A stretch of DNA of 64,000 nt from Neofamilia massiliensis (GCF_001299475.1 NZ_CYUJ01000002.1:558001-622000); one strand, 5' to 3'; counted from the stretch's first letter, positions 9,412 to 18,626 are shown. The notes: a model not told the origin generated them from the letters alone. Numbers and translations: made by a program.

Positions 9412-9424
9412 GGAAGGAGATAAA

Positions 9425-10438
9425 ATGAGAAAATCTAGAAAACAAGAACATATAGAAAATTATTTGTTGACATCTTATAAAAACGAAAGTCTCTTTGACA
9501 ATGTCTATATTGACCACTGTGCCCTAAGTAATAAAAATCTAGATGACATCAATACTTCCATTGAAGTTTTTGGCAAAGAAATTTCCTTTCCCTTTATGAT
9601 TAATGCAATGACAGGTGGGTCAGAATTTGCTGAAGAGATAAACGAAAACCTAGCAAAGATTGCAGGAGAAGTTAATATTCCCATGGCAGTTGGCTCACAA
9701 AAAATTGCCTTAGACGATGAGGAAGCTGACAAATCCTTTAAACTTGTGAGAGAAAGAAACAAAGACGGACTGATTTTTGCAAACCTAAGTGCCTTAGCTA
9801 GCCTAGAAGAATGTAGGAAAGCTATTTCTATGATTGATGCTGACGGCATCCAACTTCATCTAAACCTAGCCCAAGAACTTGTTATGGCTGAAGGCGACAG
9901 GAACTTTAAAGGTCTTAGCGAAAATATAAAAAATATTGTAGAAAAAATTGACAAACCAGTAATTGTAAAAGAAGTTGGAACAGGCCTTAGCGGCAAAGTT
10001 GCAAAATCTCTTTATGACCTAGGCGTTAGAAATATTGACCTAGCAGGCAAGGGCGGAACAAACTTTATTGAAATTGAAGACTTGAGAAACCAAGAAAAAG
10101 ATTTTTCAGAATTTTATAACTGGGGAGTTCCTACAGCTCTTTCCTTACTTGAAGTAAAAGATTTGAAAAAGGACGACTTGTTTGTAATTTCATCAGGTGG
10201 AATTAAAACTTCTTCTGAAATTTTAAAATCCTTAGTCTTAGGAGCAGACCTTTGTGCAGGATCTGGGGAAATTATTAATTATCTCCTTAGAGGCGGCTTC
10301 GACCTAGCCCTTTCTTATGTAAAAGACTTGAAAGAAAAATTAAAAATCTACATGGCCCTTTTAGATGTAGATAAGGTGTCTGATCTAAAAAATGTAGACT
10401 ATAAAATATATGGCCAACTAAAAGACCTGTACAAATAG
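9425..10438 (+). CDS. fni: Isopentenyl-diphosphate delta-isomerase, type 2 (FMN)
   Basis: Interconverts IPP and DMAPP with reduced FMN and NADPH. The 337-residue protein has the family motifs RKQEHI at the N-terminus, INAMTGG, AVGSQ, LHLNLAQE, VKEVGTG, and the glycine-rich GKGGTNF and SGGI segments that bind FMN phosphate. A GGAGATAAA ribosome binding site precedes the ATG. It complements the MEP-pathway cluster at 44.5-47.8 kb in this window. Confidence 0.95.
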   Translation: MRKSRKQEHIENYLLTSYKNESLFDNVYIDHCALSNKNLDDINTSIEVFGKEISFPFMINAMTGGSEFAEEINENLAKIAGEVNIPMAVGSQKIALDDEEADKSFKLVRERNKDGLIFANLSALASLEECRKAISMIDADGIQLHLNLAQELVMAEGDRNFKGLSENIKNIVEKIDKPVIVKEVGTGLSGKVAKSLYDLGVRNIDLAGKGGTNFIEIEDLRNQEKDFSEFYNWGVPTALSLLEVKDLKKDDLFVISSGGIKTSSEILKSLVLGADLCAGSGEIINYLLRGGFDLALSYVKDLKEKLKIYMALLDVDKVSDLKNVDYKIYGQLKDLYK

Positions 10439-10462
10439 GCAAAATTATATGCAGGAGGCAAA

Positions 10463-11362
10463 ATGATAAAAATTATAACTGATGACGGCGCAGATATTTC
10501 CAAGGCCCGTCTAGAGGAATATGAAATTGAAACTTTTCCTATCCCTATAAATGATGGTGAAAATGAATATATAATGAGACAGACCATTGAAAGCCAGGAA
10601 TTTTATGACGGCATGAGAGCAGGAACTGATTATAAAACATCCCAAGTTACAGAAGCCTATATAAATCATAGGTTTGAAGAACTTGCAGCTGAAGGAGCGG
10701 AGGCCCTTTACTTTACTCTTTCGTCAGGACTTTCAGGAACTTATGACAATGCTTGCAAGGCCAAGGCCAAGGTTTTAGAAAAATATCCTGATGCAAAGAT
10801 AGAAGTAATTGACTCTATGGGTGCATCTCTTGGTCAAGGAGCTGCAATTCTTAGGGCAGGTCTAATGAAAAAGGCTGGAGCCAGCTTTGAAGAAATTGTT
10901 GCAGATCTAAAAAGACAAGTAGCAAACCAAATGTACTTCTTTACTGTAGGCGACCTCCAATACCTTTATAGAAATGGCAGGTTGTCAAAGACTTCTGCAG
11001 TAATAGGTGGAGTCCTAAACATTATGCCATTTTTGTGGATTGACCAAGAAGATGGAAAGCTAAAGTCCATAGACAAGGTTAGATCTAAAAAAGCCTACTT
11101 TAAAAAATTAAAGACCTATATGAACAAGTATTCAAAAGATGGTGTCTTTAACCCAGACCAAAAAATAACTATTGCCCACGGCCAATGGCCTGAGATGATG
11201 GAAGAAGCAGTAAACTTTCTTCTAGACATGGGAGTAAAGAGAGAAAACATTATTGAAGAAGAAATTCTCTGTGTAATTGGAGCCCATACAGGACCAGAAG
11301 TTTTCGCTCTTTATTATTCCAAAGATCCAGGATCTTATGAAATGTATGAATATTTAAAATAA
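10463..11362 (+). CDS. DegV family fatty-acid-binding protein
   Basis: The 299-residue protein fits the DegV fold. It starts with IKIITDDGADIS, and has TSQVTEA (fatty-acid head-group contact), TLSSGLSGTYDNA and GRLSKT motifs. Characterised family members (FakB type) bind fatty acids for phosphorylation by FakA; no fakA is present in the window, so this role is inferred. The ATG is preceded by AGGAGG. It ends 3 nt before a strong terminator. Confidence 0.9.
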   Translation: MIKIITDDGADISKARLEEYEIETFPIPINDGENEYIMRQTIESQEFYDGMRAGTDYKTSQVTEAYINHRFEELAAEGAEALYFTLSSGLSGTYDNACKAKAKVLEKYPDAKIEVIDSMGASLGQGAAILRAGLMKKAGASFEEIVADLKRQVANQMYFFTVGDLQYLYRNGRLSKTSAVIGGVLNIMPFLWIDQEDGKLKSIDKVRSKKAYFKKLKTYMNKYSKDGVFNPDQKITIAHGQWPEMMEEAVNFLLDMGVKRENIIEEEILCVIGAHTGPEVFALYYSKDPGSYEMYEYLK

Positions 11363-11365
11363 GAA

Positions 11366-11412
11366 AATGCTATAGATTAAGGAAAGCTTAGTCTATAGCA
11401 TTATTTTTTTTT
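11366..11412 (+). terminator. Strong terminator between convergent genes
   Basis: AATGCTATAGA (11366-11376) pairs perfectly with TCTATAGCATT (11392-11402), followed by ATTTTTTTTTTC. On the opposite strand the T-run is weaker (complement of 11360-11366), so it mainly serves the DegV transcript. Confidence 0.88.
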
Positions 11413-11420
11413 CTTAAATT

Positions 11421-12878
11421 TTATTTTTTCTTAAAAGAGCCCATAAAGCCTCTGGCAATTTCTCTGCCAATTTGTCTGGTGAAAGAATAAAGGGCTGAGT
11501 TAAACATTTTAGTTACTGGAGAATTATTCTTTTCTCTTTCTCTGGCCTTTTGTTCTTTAATCAATATTTTTTCCTCTTCTTGGGCCTTGACCAGTCTAGC
11601 TTCTTCTTCAAACCTAACAGCCAAAAGTTCATAGGCAGATTCTCTATCAACTCCATGGAAGTATTTGTTATAAAAGTTAGAATTTTGAATTACACGATTG
11701 TAGTCAGTTAAAGTTAGAGGCTCAAAAGACGACCTTGGTGGATAGATTAGGGCTTTTTCAACTGGTCTTGGTGATCCGGATGCATCTAGGCTGGAAATAA
11801 TCGCCTGGCCAGTTTTTAGATTTTGAATTTCTTCTTCTAGGTTAAGGTCATCTGAGTGCCTTAGACTTTGAGAAATTTCTTTTATCATCCTAAGCTCTCT
11901 TGGAGTAAAGGCCCTAAGCTGGTGGATTATTTTTGTTCCCAGTTGAGAGGCAATTGGGTCAGGAATGTCTAATGGATTTTGGCTGACAAAGAAAATTCCA
12001 ACTCCCTTAGAGCGAATTAGTCTAACTAATTGTAAAATCTTTTCATTTAAGGCCTTGGATGCGTTATTAAATAAAAGATGGGCCTCGTCAAAGAAAAATA
12101 CCAGCTTTGGAAATTCCTGGTCTCCAACTTCAGGTAGACTTTCATATAGTTCAGACAGCATCCAAAGGAGGAACATTGAATAAAGTCTTGGGTTTGAAAT
12201 TAATTTTCTAGCAGACAGTATATTTATCATGCCCCTGTGAGACTTGTCTTCAGCAATTAAGTCTTCTATGTCTAAAGACGGCTCTGCCATAAACAAGTTG
12301 CCGCCCATGTCTTCTAAAAGTAAAAGTTTTCTTTGGATGGCAGCAATACTTGCTCCAGAAACTTGGCCAAATTCCATAGAAACTTCCTGGCGGTTTTCTT
12401 GGATGTATCTTAAAATTGACTTTAAGTCTTTAATATCCAAAAGCAAAAGTCCTTGAGAGTCGGCAATTCTAAAGGCAATGTTTAAAACTCCAAGTTGAAC
12501 TTCGTTAAGTTCTAAAATTTGTCCTAAAAATAGGGGACCCATTTGGCTGACAGAAACTCTTAGTGGCAGTCCTTCGTCTCCATAGACATCCCAAAGATTA
12601 ATTGGATAGCCTGTAGGTTCAAAGTCATTTATTTCCATTTGGTCTAGGCGGTCTTTTATCTCTTCAGGGTCTCCAGGATTAATTAGATTGGCTAGGTCGC
12701 CTTTAACATCTGATAAGATTACTGGAATGCCTAGGTCAGATAGGTGTTCAGTTAAAACTTTTAAGGTTACAGTTTTTCCTGTACCAGTTGCACCACAAAT
12801 TAGGCCGTGGTGGTTTAGTTTTTCAGTTAGTAGATTTACATTTTTTAAATTCTTATCTTTTCCAATATTAATTTCCAA
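11421..12878 (-). CDS. HerA/DUF853-type ATPase
   Basis: 485-residue P-loop ATPase of the HerA-like DUF853 group (E. coli YjgR relatives). Walker A GATGTGKT is near residue 29, KGDLANL follows, Walker B is FFFDEAHLL around residue 260, and a GVGIFFVSQNP sensor segment follows. The tail (about 430-470) is a charged KE-rich helix. Cellular role is unknown; a DNA-translocase or helicase-like activity is only inferred from the fold. The start is TTG behind GAGGTGATG. It is a single-gene unit, convergent with the DegV gene. Confidence 0.88.
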   Translation of the reverse strand: MEINIGKDKNLKNVNLLTEKLNHHGLICGATGTGKTVTLKVLTEHLSDLGIPVILSDVKGDLANLINPGDPEEIKDRLDQMEINDFEPTGYPINLWDVYGDEGLPLRVSVSQMGPLFLGQILELNEVQLGVLNIAFRIADSQGLLLLDIKDLKSILRYIQENRQEVSMEFGQVSGASIAAIQRKLLLLEDMGGNLFMAEPSLDIEDLIAEDKSHRGMINILSARKLISNPRLYSMFLLWMLSELYESLPEVGDQEFPKLVFFFDEAHLLFNNASKALNEKILQLVRLIRSKGVGIFFVSQNPLDIPDPIASQLGTKIIHQLRAFTPRELRMIKEISQSLRHSDDLNLEEEIQNLKTGQAIISSLDASGSPRPVEKALIYPPRSSFEPLTLTDYNRVIQNSNFYNKYFHGVDRESAYELLAVRFEEEARLVKAQEEEKILIKEQKAREREKNNSPVTKMFNSALYSFTRQIGREIARGFMGSFKKK

Positions 12879-13003
12879 GTCATCACCTCATTTATTATCT
12901 AAATATATTTTACCACATTAAAAATTATATTCATTAAAAACTTTGTCTCTAGCTTATAGCTTAGAAAATTTATTTGTGATAAAATTTAAGAGGTGATATT
13001 TTA

Positions 13004-13897
13004 ATGCAAAATGATGGAGATACAAAGTTAATAAAACTTTTAGACCAGGCTGAGGAAGAAAAAAACCTTGGTCATTATATTTTGGCCTTAGAAAAATACA
13101 AAGAGGCCAGACATTTTTTATCAGGTCAAGCTTTAGCCGAGCTTTTATTTTCCCTAGCAGATCTTTATAGCCTAATGGAAAACTATGCAGATGCGAAAAA
13201 AACTTATTTTCAAATTTTAGATATAGATGCAAATAATTCTGGCGCCTGGTATGGCCTAGCTTATACTAGCGAACTAGTAGGCGAGGACTTGGACCAAGTT
13301 TTAATTTATTATGAGAGGGCCATTAACCTAGACCCAACTTATAAAGAAGCCTATTATTATGCTGGAACAATTTATGGTGACCTAGGTCAAAAAGACAAGG
13401 CCAAGGCCTATTTAAAAAAAGTTATTGACCTAGATTCCTTTGACTTTATTGCCTACAACGACTTAGGGTCCTTGTATGAAGAAGAAAATGACCTAGACCA
13501 GGCGAAGACCTATTTGGAAAAATCCATTTCTCTAAATCCAAATTACTACTTGTCCCACTTTAACCTAGGCGTCGTCTATAAAAAAACTGGCGACCACGAC
13601 AAGGCCTTGGAAGAATATATTAAGGCCAAGGATTTGTCAGATAATATTTATATTTTTCTAAATATGTCTGCAATTTATATAGAAGAAAAGAGATATGAAG
13701 ATGCTCTTGAAATTTTAACAGAGGGAATAGATAGAAATCCCCACCATATTTTATATTACAACAGGGCCTGTTCTTATAGGAAGTTAGGAAACATTTCCCA
13801 GGCAGTGAAAGATTATAAAGAAGCAAAAAACTTAGACCCAGTAGTTGAAAAATGGGCTAAAAATGATATAGACTTAAAGGATATTATAAAGGAGTAG
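13004..13897 (+). CDS. Tetratricopeptide repeat protein
   Basis: 297-residue cytoplasmic protein made almost entirely of TPR units. I count seven 34-residue repeats from about residue 43 to 290, with the usual pattern of small residues (A-x-Y-x-L-G, then A-x-x-x-Y/F-x-x-A-I-x-L-x-P). There is no signal peptide or membrane helix. TPR arrays bind partner proteins; the partner is unknown. GAGGTGAT precedes the ATG. map starts 3 nt after the stop, so the two are co-transcribed. Confidence 0.88.
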   Translation: MQNDGDTKLIKLLDQAEEEKNLGHYILALEKYKEARHFLSGQALAELLFSLADLYSLMENYADAKKTYFQILDIDANNSGAWYGLAYTSELVGEDLDQVLIYYERAINLDPTYKEAYYYAGTIYGDLGQKDKAKAYLKKVIDLDSFDFIAYNDLGSLYEEENDLDQAKTYLEKSISLNPNYYLSHFNLGVVYKKTGDHDKALEEYIKAKDLSDNIYIFLNMSAIYIEEKRYEDALEILTEGIDRNPHHILYYNRACSYRKLGNISQAVKDYKEAKNLDPVVEKWAKNDIDLKDIIKE

Positions 13898-13900
13898 AAG

Positions 13901-14653
13901 ATGATTATTTTAAAAACAGATGAACAAATAGAAAAAATGCACGCAGCTGGAAAACTTTTAGCCCAAGTTCACAAGGAACTAAGAAAGAGAATTGTTCCAG
14001 GAGTTACAACTATGGAGTTAGATAAGTTTGTAGAAGAATATCTTTTAGAAAGAGGAGCCTATCCAGAACAAAAAGGCTACCAAGGTTATCCTTATGCAAT
14101 TTGTGCTTCAATAAATGATGAAATTTGTCACGGCTTTCCAAGAAACGAGCCTTTAAAAGAAGGGGACATAGTTACAATCGACATGGTTGTTAGACTAGAT
14201 GATGCCTTAGCTGACTCAGCTTGGTCTTATGGAGTTGGAGAAATTTCTGAAGAAAAACAAAGGCTTTTAGATGCCACTAAAGAATCTCTTTATAAGGCAA
14301 TTGACCAAGTTAAAGTTGGTAACAGGTTAGGAGACATTGGCCACGCCATCCAATCTTATGTTGAGCCACTTGGTTATTCAGTTGTTAGAGACTTTATTGG
14401 CCACGGCATTGGAAGAAATATGCACGAAGATCCACAAGTCCTTCACTATGGAAAACCAGGTAGAGGCCAAAGGCTAATGGAAGGCATGGTCTTTACAATT
14501 GAGCCGATGATAAACACAGGCGGCTATGAAATAAAAATGGATGACAATGGTTGGACAGCTAGGACTAAAGACGGGTCAATGAGTGCCCAATACGAACACA
14601 CCCTAGCCCTTACAAAAGATGGAGTGATTATATTAACTGAACAAGAAGACTAG
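13901..14653 (+). CDS. map: Methionine aminopeptidase, type I
   Basis: Removes the initiator methionine from nascent proteins. The 250-residue protein contains all expected metal and catalytic residues: H77, D94 (TIDM), D105 (ADSAWSY), H168 (GHGIG), E201 (TIEPM) and E232 (QYEHT). The sequence after the second Asp, SAW, is like some Firmicute paralogues rather than the E. coli TS pattern. The GGAG ribosome binding site lies inside the end of the preceding TPR gene. Its neighbours (TPR protein, MATE exporter) are not ribosomal genes, so this may be a second copy; this cannot be judged from one window. Confidence 0.94.
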   Translation: MIILKTDEQIEKMHAAGKLLAQVHKELRKRIVPGVTTMELDKFVEEYLLERGAYPEQKGYQGYPYAICASINDEICHGFPRNEPLKEGDIVTIDMVVRLDDALADSAWSYGVGEISEEKQRLLDATKESLYKAIDQVKVGNRLGDIGHAIQSYVEPLGYSVVRDFIGHGIGRNMHEDPQVLHYGKPGRGQRLMEGMVFTIEPMINTGGYEIKMDDNGWTARTKDGSMSAQYEHTLALTKDGVIILTEQED

Positions 14654-14665
14654 GAGGGACTTTAT

Positions 14666-16018
14666 TTGACAGAAAAAAACTATTTATTACATGGAGATAT
14701 AAAGAAAACTCTAATAAAAATGGCCCTGCCCCTAATGGGTATATCTTTTATCCAAATTACCTACAACCTAGTCGATATGTTTTGGCTAGGCAGGTATTCT
14801 GATTCTGCAGTAGCAGCAGTTGGAACGGCAGGACTTATAAATTATATAGGAAACTCCCTAGCTATGATAGGAAGAGTTGGAGCGGCAACATGGATTTCCC
14901 AATCCTATGGCAGACGGGACTACAACAATGTAATAGGATATGTAGAAAACGGCTTTAAAGTAAATATTTTTATTTCCTTACTTTATACAATTATTGCAGC
15001 CCTATTTATGAATAGCTTTTTAGATTTTTTTACTTTAACAGAAACGGTAAGGACCTATGCAGTTGAGTATTTGAGAATACAAATTGCAGGCATGCTAATT
15101 GTATTTTTAAATCCAATGTTTGCAGTTTCTTACAACTCAATGGGAGACTCTGTAACGCCTTTTAAACTTTCGGTTATTGGCCTTGTACTAAACTTTATAA
15201 TGGACCCATTATTTATTCATGTATTTAATATGGGAGTTAAGGGAGTTGCCCTTGCTACAGTTTTAGCCCAAGCAGTAGTTTTAATAATCTTTATAGTAAT
15301 TTCAAAAAAAGATGAGATTATGGGGGTAGTTGATCTTAAGAGAAAAACTAATATGACTAAGGTAAAAAACATTGTAAAAGTCGGCCTACCAGTTTCAGTT
15401 CAATCAACAGGAATGGCAATAATAGCATCAGTACTAAATACATTTATTTCAAGATTTGGTCCAATGCCAATGGCAGTATTTTCCCTAGGAGTTCAAATTG
15501 AATCAATTTGTTGGATGACAGCAGATGGATTTGCAGTTGCAGTTACCTCCTTTATGGGCCAAAACCTAGGAGCAGAAAACTACGACAGGATGGATCAAGG
15601 CTTTAAAGAAGCCATAAAACTTTTCATATTAATTGGGGCAATTGCTTCAAGTGTTCTAATTTTCTTTGGAGAAAATTTAATTGGACTCTTTATGCCAGGA
15701 GACCCAGCAGCCATAGCCGAAGGTGGTAGACTTTTAAAGATTATGGGAGCTTCAGAAGTCCTAATGGCAATTGAAATAGGAATAACTGGAGCCCTAAGTG
15801 GAGTTGGCCTAACAAGATTTCCTGCAATAAACGGACTTGTTGGAAACTCACTTAGAATTCCACTTGCTTTAATATTGATGCCACACTTTGGAGTTTTAGC
15901 AATATGGATGGTTATCTCAATGACCATGGCTATAAAAGGAATTTCCTCAATGATCGCCTACCAAGTAATAAAGAAAAAGACCCAAGGCTTTAGAGTTCTA
16001 CCAAATGCCAAGGCTTAA
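14666..16018 (+). CDS. MATE family multidrug/metabolite exporter
   Basis: 450-residue integral membrane protein with about twelve hydrophobic helices in two similar halves. The start KKTLIKMALPLMG and the segment VDMFWLGRYSDSAVAAVG are typical of MATE transporters, which export organic cations or drugs in exchange for Na+ or H+. The substrate is unknown. It begins with TTG, 7 nt after AGGAGGG, and follows map by 12 nt, so it closes the TPR-map-MATE operon at the downstream terminator. Confidence 0.9.
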   Translation: MTEKNYLLHGDIKKTLIKMALPLMGISFIQITYNLVDMFWLGRYSDSAVAAVGTAGLINYIGNSLAMIGRVGAATWISQSYGRRDYNNVIGYVENGFKVNIFISLLYTIIAALFMNSFLDFFTLTETVRTYAVEYLRIQIAGMLIVFLNPMFAVSYNSMGDSVTPFKLSVIGLVLNFIMDPLFIHVFNMGVKGVALATVLAQAVVLIIFIVISKKDEIMGVVDLKRKTNMTKVKNIVKVGLPVSVQSTGMAIIASVLNTFISRFGPMPMAVFSLGVQIESICWMTADGFAVAVTSFMGQNLGAENYDRMDQGFKEAIKLFILIGAIASSVLIFFGENLIGLFMPGDPAAIAEGGRLLKIMGASEVLMAIEIGITGALSGVGLTRFPAINGLVGNSLRIPLALILMPHFGVLAIWMVISMTMAIKGISSMIAYQVIKKKTQGFRVLPNAKA

Positions 16019-16038
16019 AAAATTTAATAGAAATCTTT

Positions 16039-16074
16039 AACCAAGAAGAGTAAAAAAGCTTCTTGGTTTTTTAT
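16039..16074 (+). terminator. Rho-independent terminator after the MATE gene
   Basis: AACCAAGAAG (16039-16048) pairs perfectly with CTTCTTGGTT (16059-16068), followed by TTTTTATA. Confidence 0.88.
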
Positions 16075-16123
16075 ATGATAAAAGTCTAGACACTTATCTT
16101 GTTTTACTCTTTTTTTAATTGTT

Positions 16124-16149
16124 GTTTAATTATAATTTCTTCTGGGAAT
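16124..16149 (+). promoter_or_regulatory. Possible sigma-B-type promoter upstream of csbD-like gene
   Basis: GTTTAA (16124-16129) and GGGAAT (16144-16149) are spaced by 14 nt, close to the Bacillus sigma-B consensus GTTTAA-N12-15-GGGTAT. A sigma-A -10 (TATAAT, 16131-16136) overlaps the same stretch without a good -35, so the assignment is ambiguous. Confidence 0.35.
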
Positions 16150-16197
16150 ATATTTAATAGCAAGCAGAAGAGAAGACAGACTAGAAGGAGGTCTATA

Positions 16198-16611
16198 ATG
16201 AATAAGGATATTTTAGAAGGAAAATGGGAACAAATTAAGGGAGCCATCCAAAGAAAATTTGGTGAGCTTACTGAAGACGAACTAATGCAAATTAAAGGAG
16301 ATACAAAAAAACTAGAAGGTTACCTTCAAGAAAAATATGGCAAGTCTAGAGAAGAAGCTGAGGAGCTTTATAATGAAATATTTGCAGGCTACGATCCAGC
16401 AGCAGATCCTGATTTATGTTTAGACAAAGACCTTCTTGAAGACCCATCTATGTGCCCAGCTGATGAACTTAATCCAGATAGACAAGTAGCAGAAGCTGAA
16501 AAAGAAGTTTTAAAGAAAAAAGCTGAAGGGGTAAGCGAAGAAGAAAAAGATTATTATAAAAAAATCGGTGAAGCCAAAGCTTATATCCAAGACGACAACA
16601 AATTAAGATAG
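16198..16611 (+). CDS. CsbD-like stress protein with long acidic tail
   Basis: 137 residues. Residues 1-57 match the CsbD fold: NKDILEGKWEQIKGAIQ, then GELTEDELMQIKG and LQEKYGKSREEAEE. Family members are small general-stress proteins of unknown biochemical role. Unlike the usual 60-70-residue CsbD, this one continues with a Pro/Asp-rich linker containing two cysteines and a charged helical tail, about 80 residues with no family I recognise. I chose ATG 16198 because AAGGAGG lies 7 nt upstream; longer in-frame starts have no ribosome binding site. Confidence 0.82.
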   Translation: MNKDILEGKWEQIKGAIQRKFGELTEDELMQIKGDTKKLEGYLQEKYGKSREEAEELYNEIFAGYDPAADPDLCLDKDLLEDPSMCPADELNPDRQVAEAEKEVLKKKAEGVSEEEKDYYKKIGEAKAYIQDDNKLR

Positions 16612-16619
16612 AAATTTTT

Positions 16620-16652
16620 AGCTAATAGGCTTTTTGCTTATTAGCTTTTTTA
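16620..16652 (+). terminator. Rho-independent terminator after the csbD-like gene
   Basis: AGCTAATA (16620-16627) pairs with TATTAGCT (16639-16646), extended by an inner GC/GC, followed by TTTTTT. Confidence 0.85.
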
Positions 16653-16672
16653 AATTTTAAAGAGGAAGAATT

Positions 16673-17521
16673 ATGAAAACACTAAGAGATGGCCTTTATG
16701 GCCTGGCAGTTGGAGATGCCCTTGGAGTTCCTGTTGAATTTTATGAAAGGGGCACTTATAAAGTTACAAAGATGGAAGGCTACGGATCTTGGGACCAGCC
16801 TCCAGGAACTTTTTCAGATGACACTTCAATGACCCTGGCAACTGCCTATGCAATTAAAGAAAAAAAGTCTATTGACCTAGAAGCTATAATGGAAAATTTT
16901 GTAGACTGGTTAAAAGATGGGAAGTTTACCCCGGACAACAACTGTTTTGATGTGGGTAGAACTACAGCTAAGGCTATAGAGACCTATATAGAAACAGGGT
17001 CCTTGGAAAAATCTAGCCAAGTTGACCAAAGGTCCAATGGAAATGGATCTTTAATGAGAATTTTGCCATTAATATTTACAGATGCTAATGACGAAGACAT
17101 AGCAAAAGTTTCTGCCCTTACTCACGGTCATGAAATTTCTATTGAAGGCTGTTTGATTTATGTTTATATAGGAAGAGAAATTTTAAAAGGTCGAAAACTT
17201 AAAGATATTTTAAAGAATTTAAAAGTTAGCGAGACCTATGAGAGATTAAAAATTTTAGACCAGTTAGAAGAAAAAGACATTAAATCAACTGGCTATGTTG
17301 TCTATTCACTAGAGGCCAGTCTTTGGTGCCTATTAAAGTCTTCTTCATACGAGGAGGCTGTTTTAAAGGCCGTTAACTTAGGCGACGACACCGACACTAT
17401 TGGCGCCATAAGTGGAGGTCTTGCTGGATTAATTTATGGCTATGAGTCTATTCCAAAAAATTGGATTGATACTTTAAGGGCCAAGGACTTAATTGAAGGT
17501 GCAGTCTTTGAAAGTTTATAA
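16673..17521 (+). CDS. ADP-ribosylglycohydrolase family protein
   Basis: 282-residue member of the DraG/ARH family, which removes ADP-ribose from proteins or hydrolyses related N/O-glycosidic bonds with two Mg2+ ions. Metal-binding motifs are visible at both ends: GDALG (14-18), FSDDTSM (D49, D50, T51) and the C-terminal GDDTDTIGA (about 236-244). No ADP-ribosyltransferase gene is nearby, so the substrate is unknown. GAGGAAG precedes the ATG. It stands alone between the csbD terminator and the dnaJ-clpB unit. Confidence 0.9.
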   Translation: MKTLRDGLYGLAVGDALGVPVEFYERGTYKVTKMEGYGSWDQPPGTFSDDTSMTLATAYAIKEKKSIDLEAIMENFVDWLKDGKFTPDNNCFDVGRTTAKAIETYIETGSLEKSSQVDQRSNGNGSLMRILPLIFTDANDEDIAKVSALTHGHEISIEGCLIYVYIGREILKGRKLKDILKNLKVSETYERLKILDQLEEKDIKSTGYVVYSLEASLWCLLKSSSYEEAVLKAVNLGDDTDTIGAISGGLAGLIYGYESIPKNWIDTLRAKDLIEGAVFESL

Positions 17522-17649
17522 AGTCCTAAAGATTGCTAAGAGATTTTAAAAGATAGATTAAAAAAATTAATTTTATTTTTTAAATGTTTAAAGACTTTTA
17601 AGCAGGGTAAAATTATAACGTAAGATAATACTTATAAAGAAATTTGTTG

Positions 17650-17670
17650 GCCAGAGGTTTTTCCTCTGGC
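17650..17670 (+). promoter_or_regulatory. Leader hairpin upstream of dnaJ-like gene
   Basis: GCCAGAGG (17650-17657) pairs perfectly with CCTCTGGC (17663-17670) around a TTTTT loop, 30 nt before the TTG start. It has no T-run, so it is not a terminator. It is not a CIRCE element. The AGAGG in its left arm is repeated in the ribosome binding site (17687-17691). Confidence 0.5.
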
Positions 17671-17700
17671 TATTTGTTGAATAAAAAGAGGTGACTTACT

Positions 17701-18600
17701 TTGCAATACAAAGACTATTATAAAATACTTGGAGTAGAAAAAACTGCGACCACCAATGAAATAAAATCCAAATATAGAAAACTTGCAAAAAAGTACCATC
17801 CAGATTTAAATCCTAATGACGACCAAGCTCAAGAAAAATTTAAAGAAATTTCTGAAGCCTATGAGGTTTTATCTGATGAGAAAAAGAGGAAGAAATACGA
17901 CACCTTTGGATCAGGTTATAATTTCCAAGGCGGCCAAGACTTTAATCCAAATGACTTTGGCTACACTTATACAACTTCCTCAATGGGAGACTTTTCTGAC
18001 TTCTTTGAAACAATTTTTGGCGGAGGCGGAGGTAGAAAGACAACAACTAGGTCAGGCTTTTCTTTTGAAGACCTATTTTCACCAAGGTCTAAGAAAAAAT
18101 CTAGACCCCAATACAACTCTAGCTTAGATATTAGCCTTAAGGAAGCCTATGAAGGAGTCAATAAAACCGTTAGAGTAAGTTTTAACGGCCAAAGTGTATC
18201 TTTGGATGTAAAGGTGCCAAAGGGAATTACTCCAGGGAAAAAACTTAGAGTAAAAGGAGAAAAATGGGGCCTTGATGGAGATGTATTATTTGAAATAAAT
18301 ATTAGGAATTCAGAAAGAGAATATTTAGAAGACAATAATATAATTTATCGAGCAGACATTAATCCTTGGGATGCCTACTTTGGTGGAGAAGTTTTAATAT
18401 CTCCACTAACAGGTAAGCTAAAAATAAAAATCCCAGAAAAAACAGAATCAGGTCAAAGGCTAAAAATTAAAGGAAGGGGCTTTGAAAATCTAAAAGGATC
18501 TAAGGGAGACCTTTTAGTTGAATTTCAAATTAAAAACCCAAAGACCTTGACCAAGGACCAAGAAGACCTTTATAGAAAACTTAAAGACCTAAATAAATAA
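17701..18600 (+). CDS. DnaJ-family co-chaperone without zinc finger (CbpA-like)
   Basis: 299 residues. The N-terminal J-domain (about 4-70) contains the HPD motif at 33-35 that stimulates DnaK ATPase. A Gly/Phe-rich stretch with a GGGGG segment follows (about 75-120), then two C-terminal beta domains (about 137-295) for substrate binding and dimerisation. The CxxCxGxG zinc repeats of classical DnaJ are absent, so it is a type II, CbpA-like J-protein. The start is TTG after AGAGGTGA. clpB follows 26 nt later; together they would supply a disaggregation system. Confidence 0.92.
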   Translation: MQYKDYYKILGVEKTATTNEIKSKYRKLAKKYHPDLNPNDDQAQEKFKEISEAYEVLSDEKKRKKYDTFGSGYNFQGGQDFNPNDFGYTYTTSSMGDFSDFFETIFGGGGGRKTTTRSGFSFEDLFSPRSKKKSRPQYNSSLDISLKEAYEGVNKTVRVSFNGQSVSLDVKVPKGITPGKKLRVKGEKWGLDGDVLFEINIRNSEREYLEDNNIIYRADINPWDAYFGGEVLISPLTGKLKIKIPEKTESGQRLKIKGRGFENLKGSKGDLLVEFQIKNPKTLTKDQEDLYRKLKDLNK

Positions 18601-18626
18601 AAGTAAATAATAAGGAGGAAGACATT

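Noticed and set aside
17521-17700. CIRCE (HrcA) or CtsR operator upstream of dnaJ-clpB
   Set aside because: Neither TTAGCACTC-N9-GAGTGCTAA nor tandem GGTCAAA repeats are present; only the GCCAGAGG hairpin is seen.
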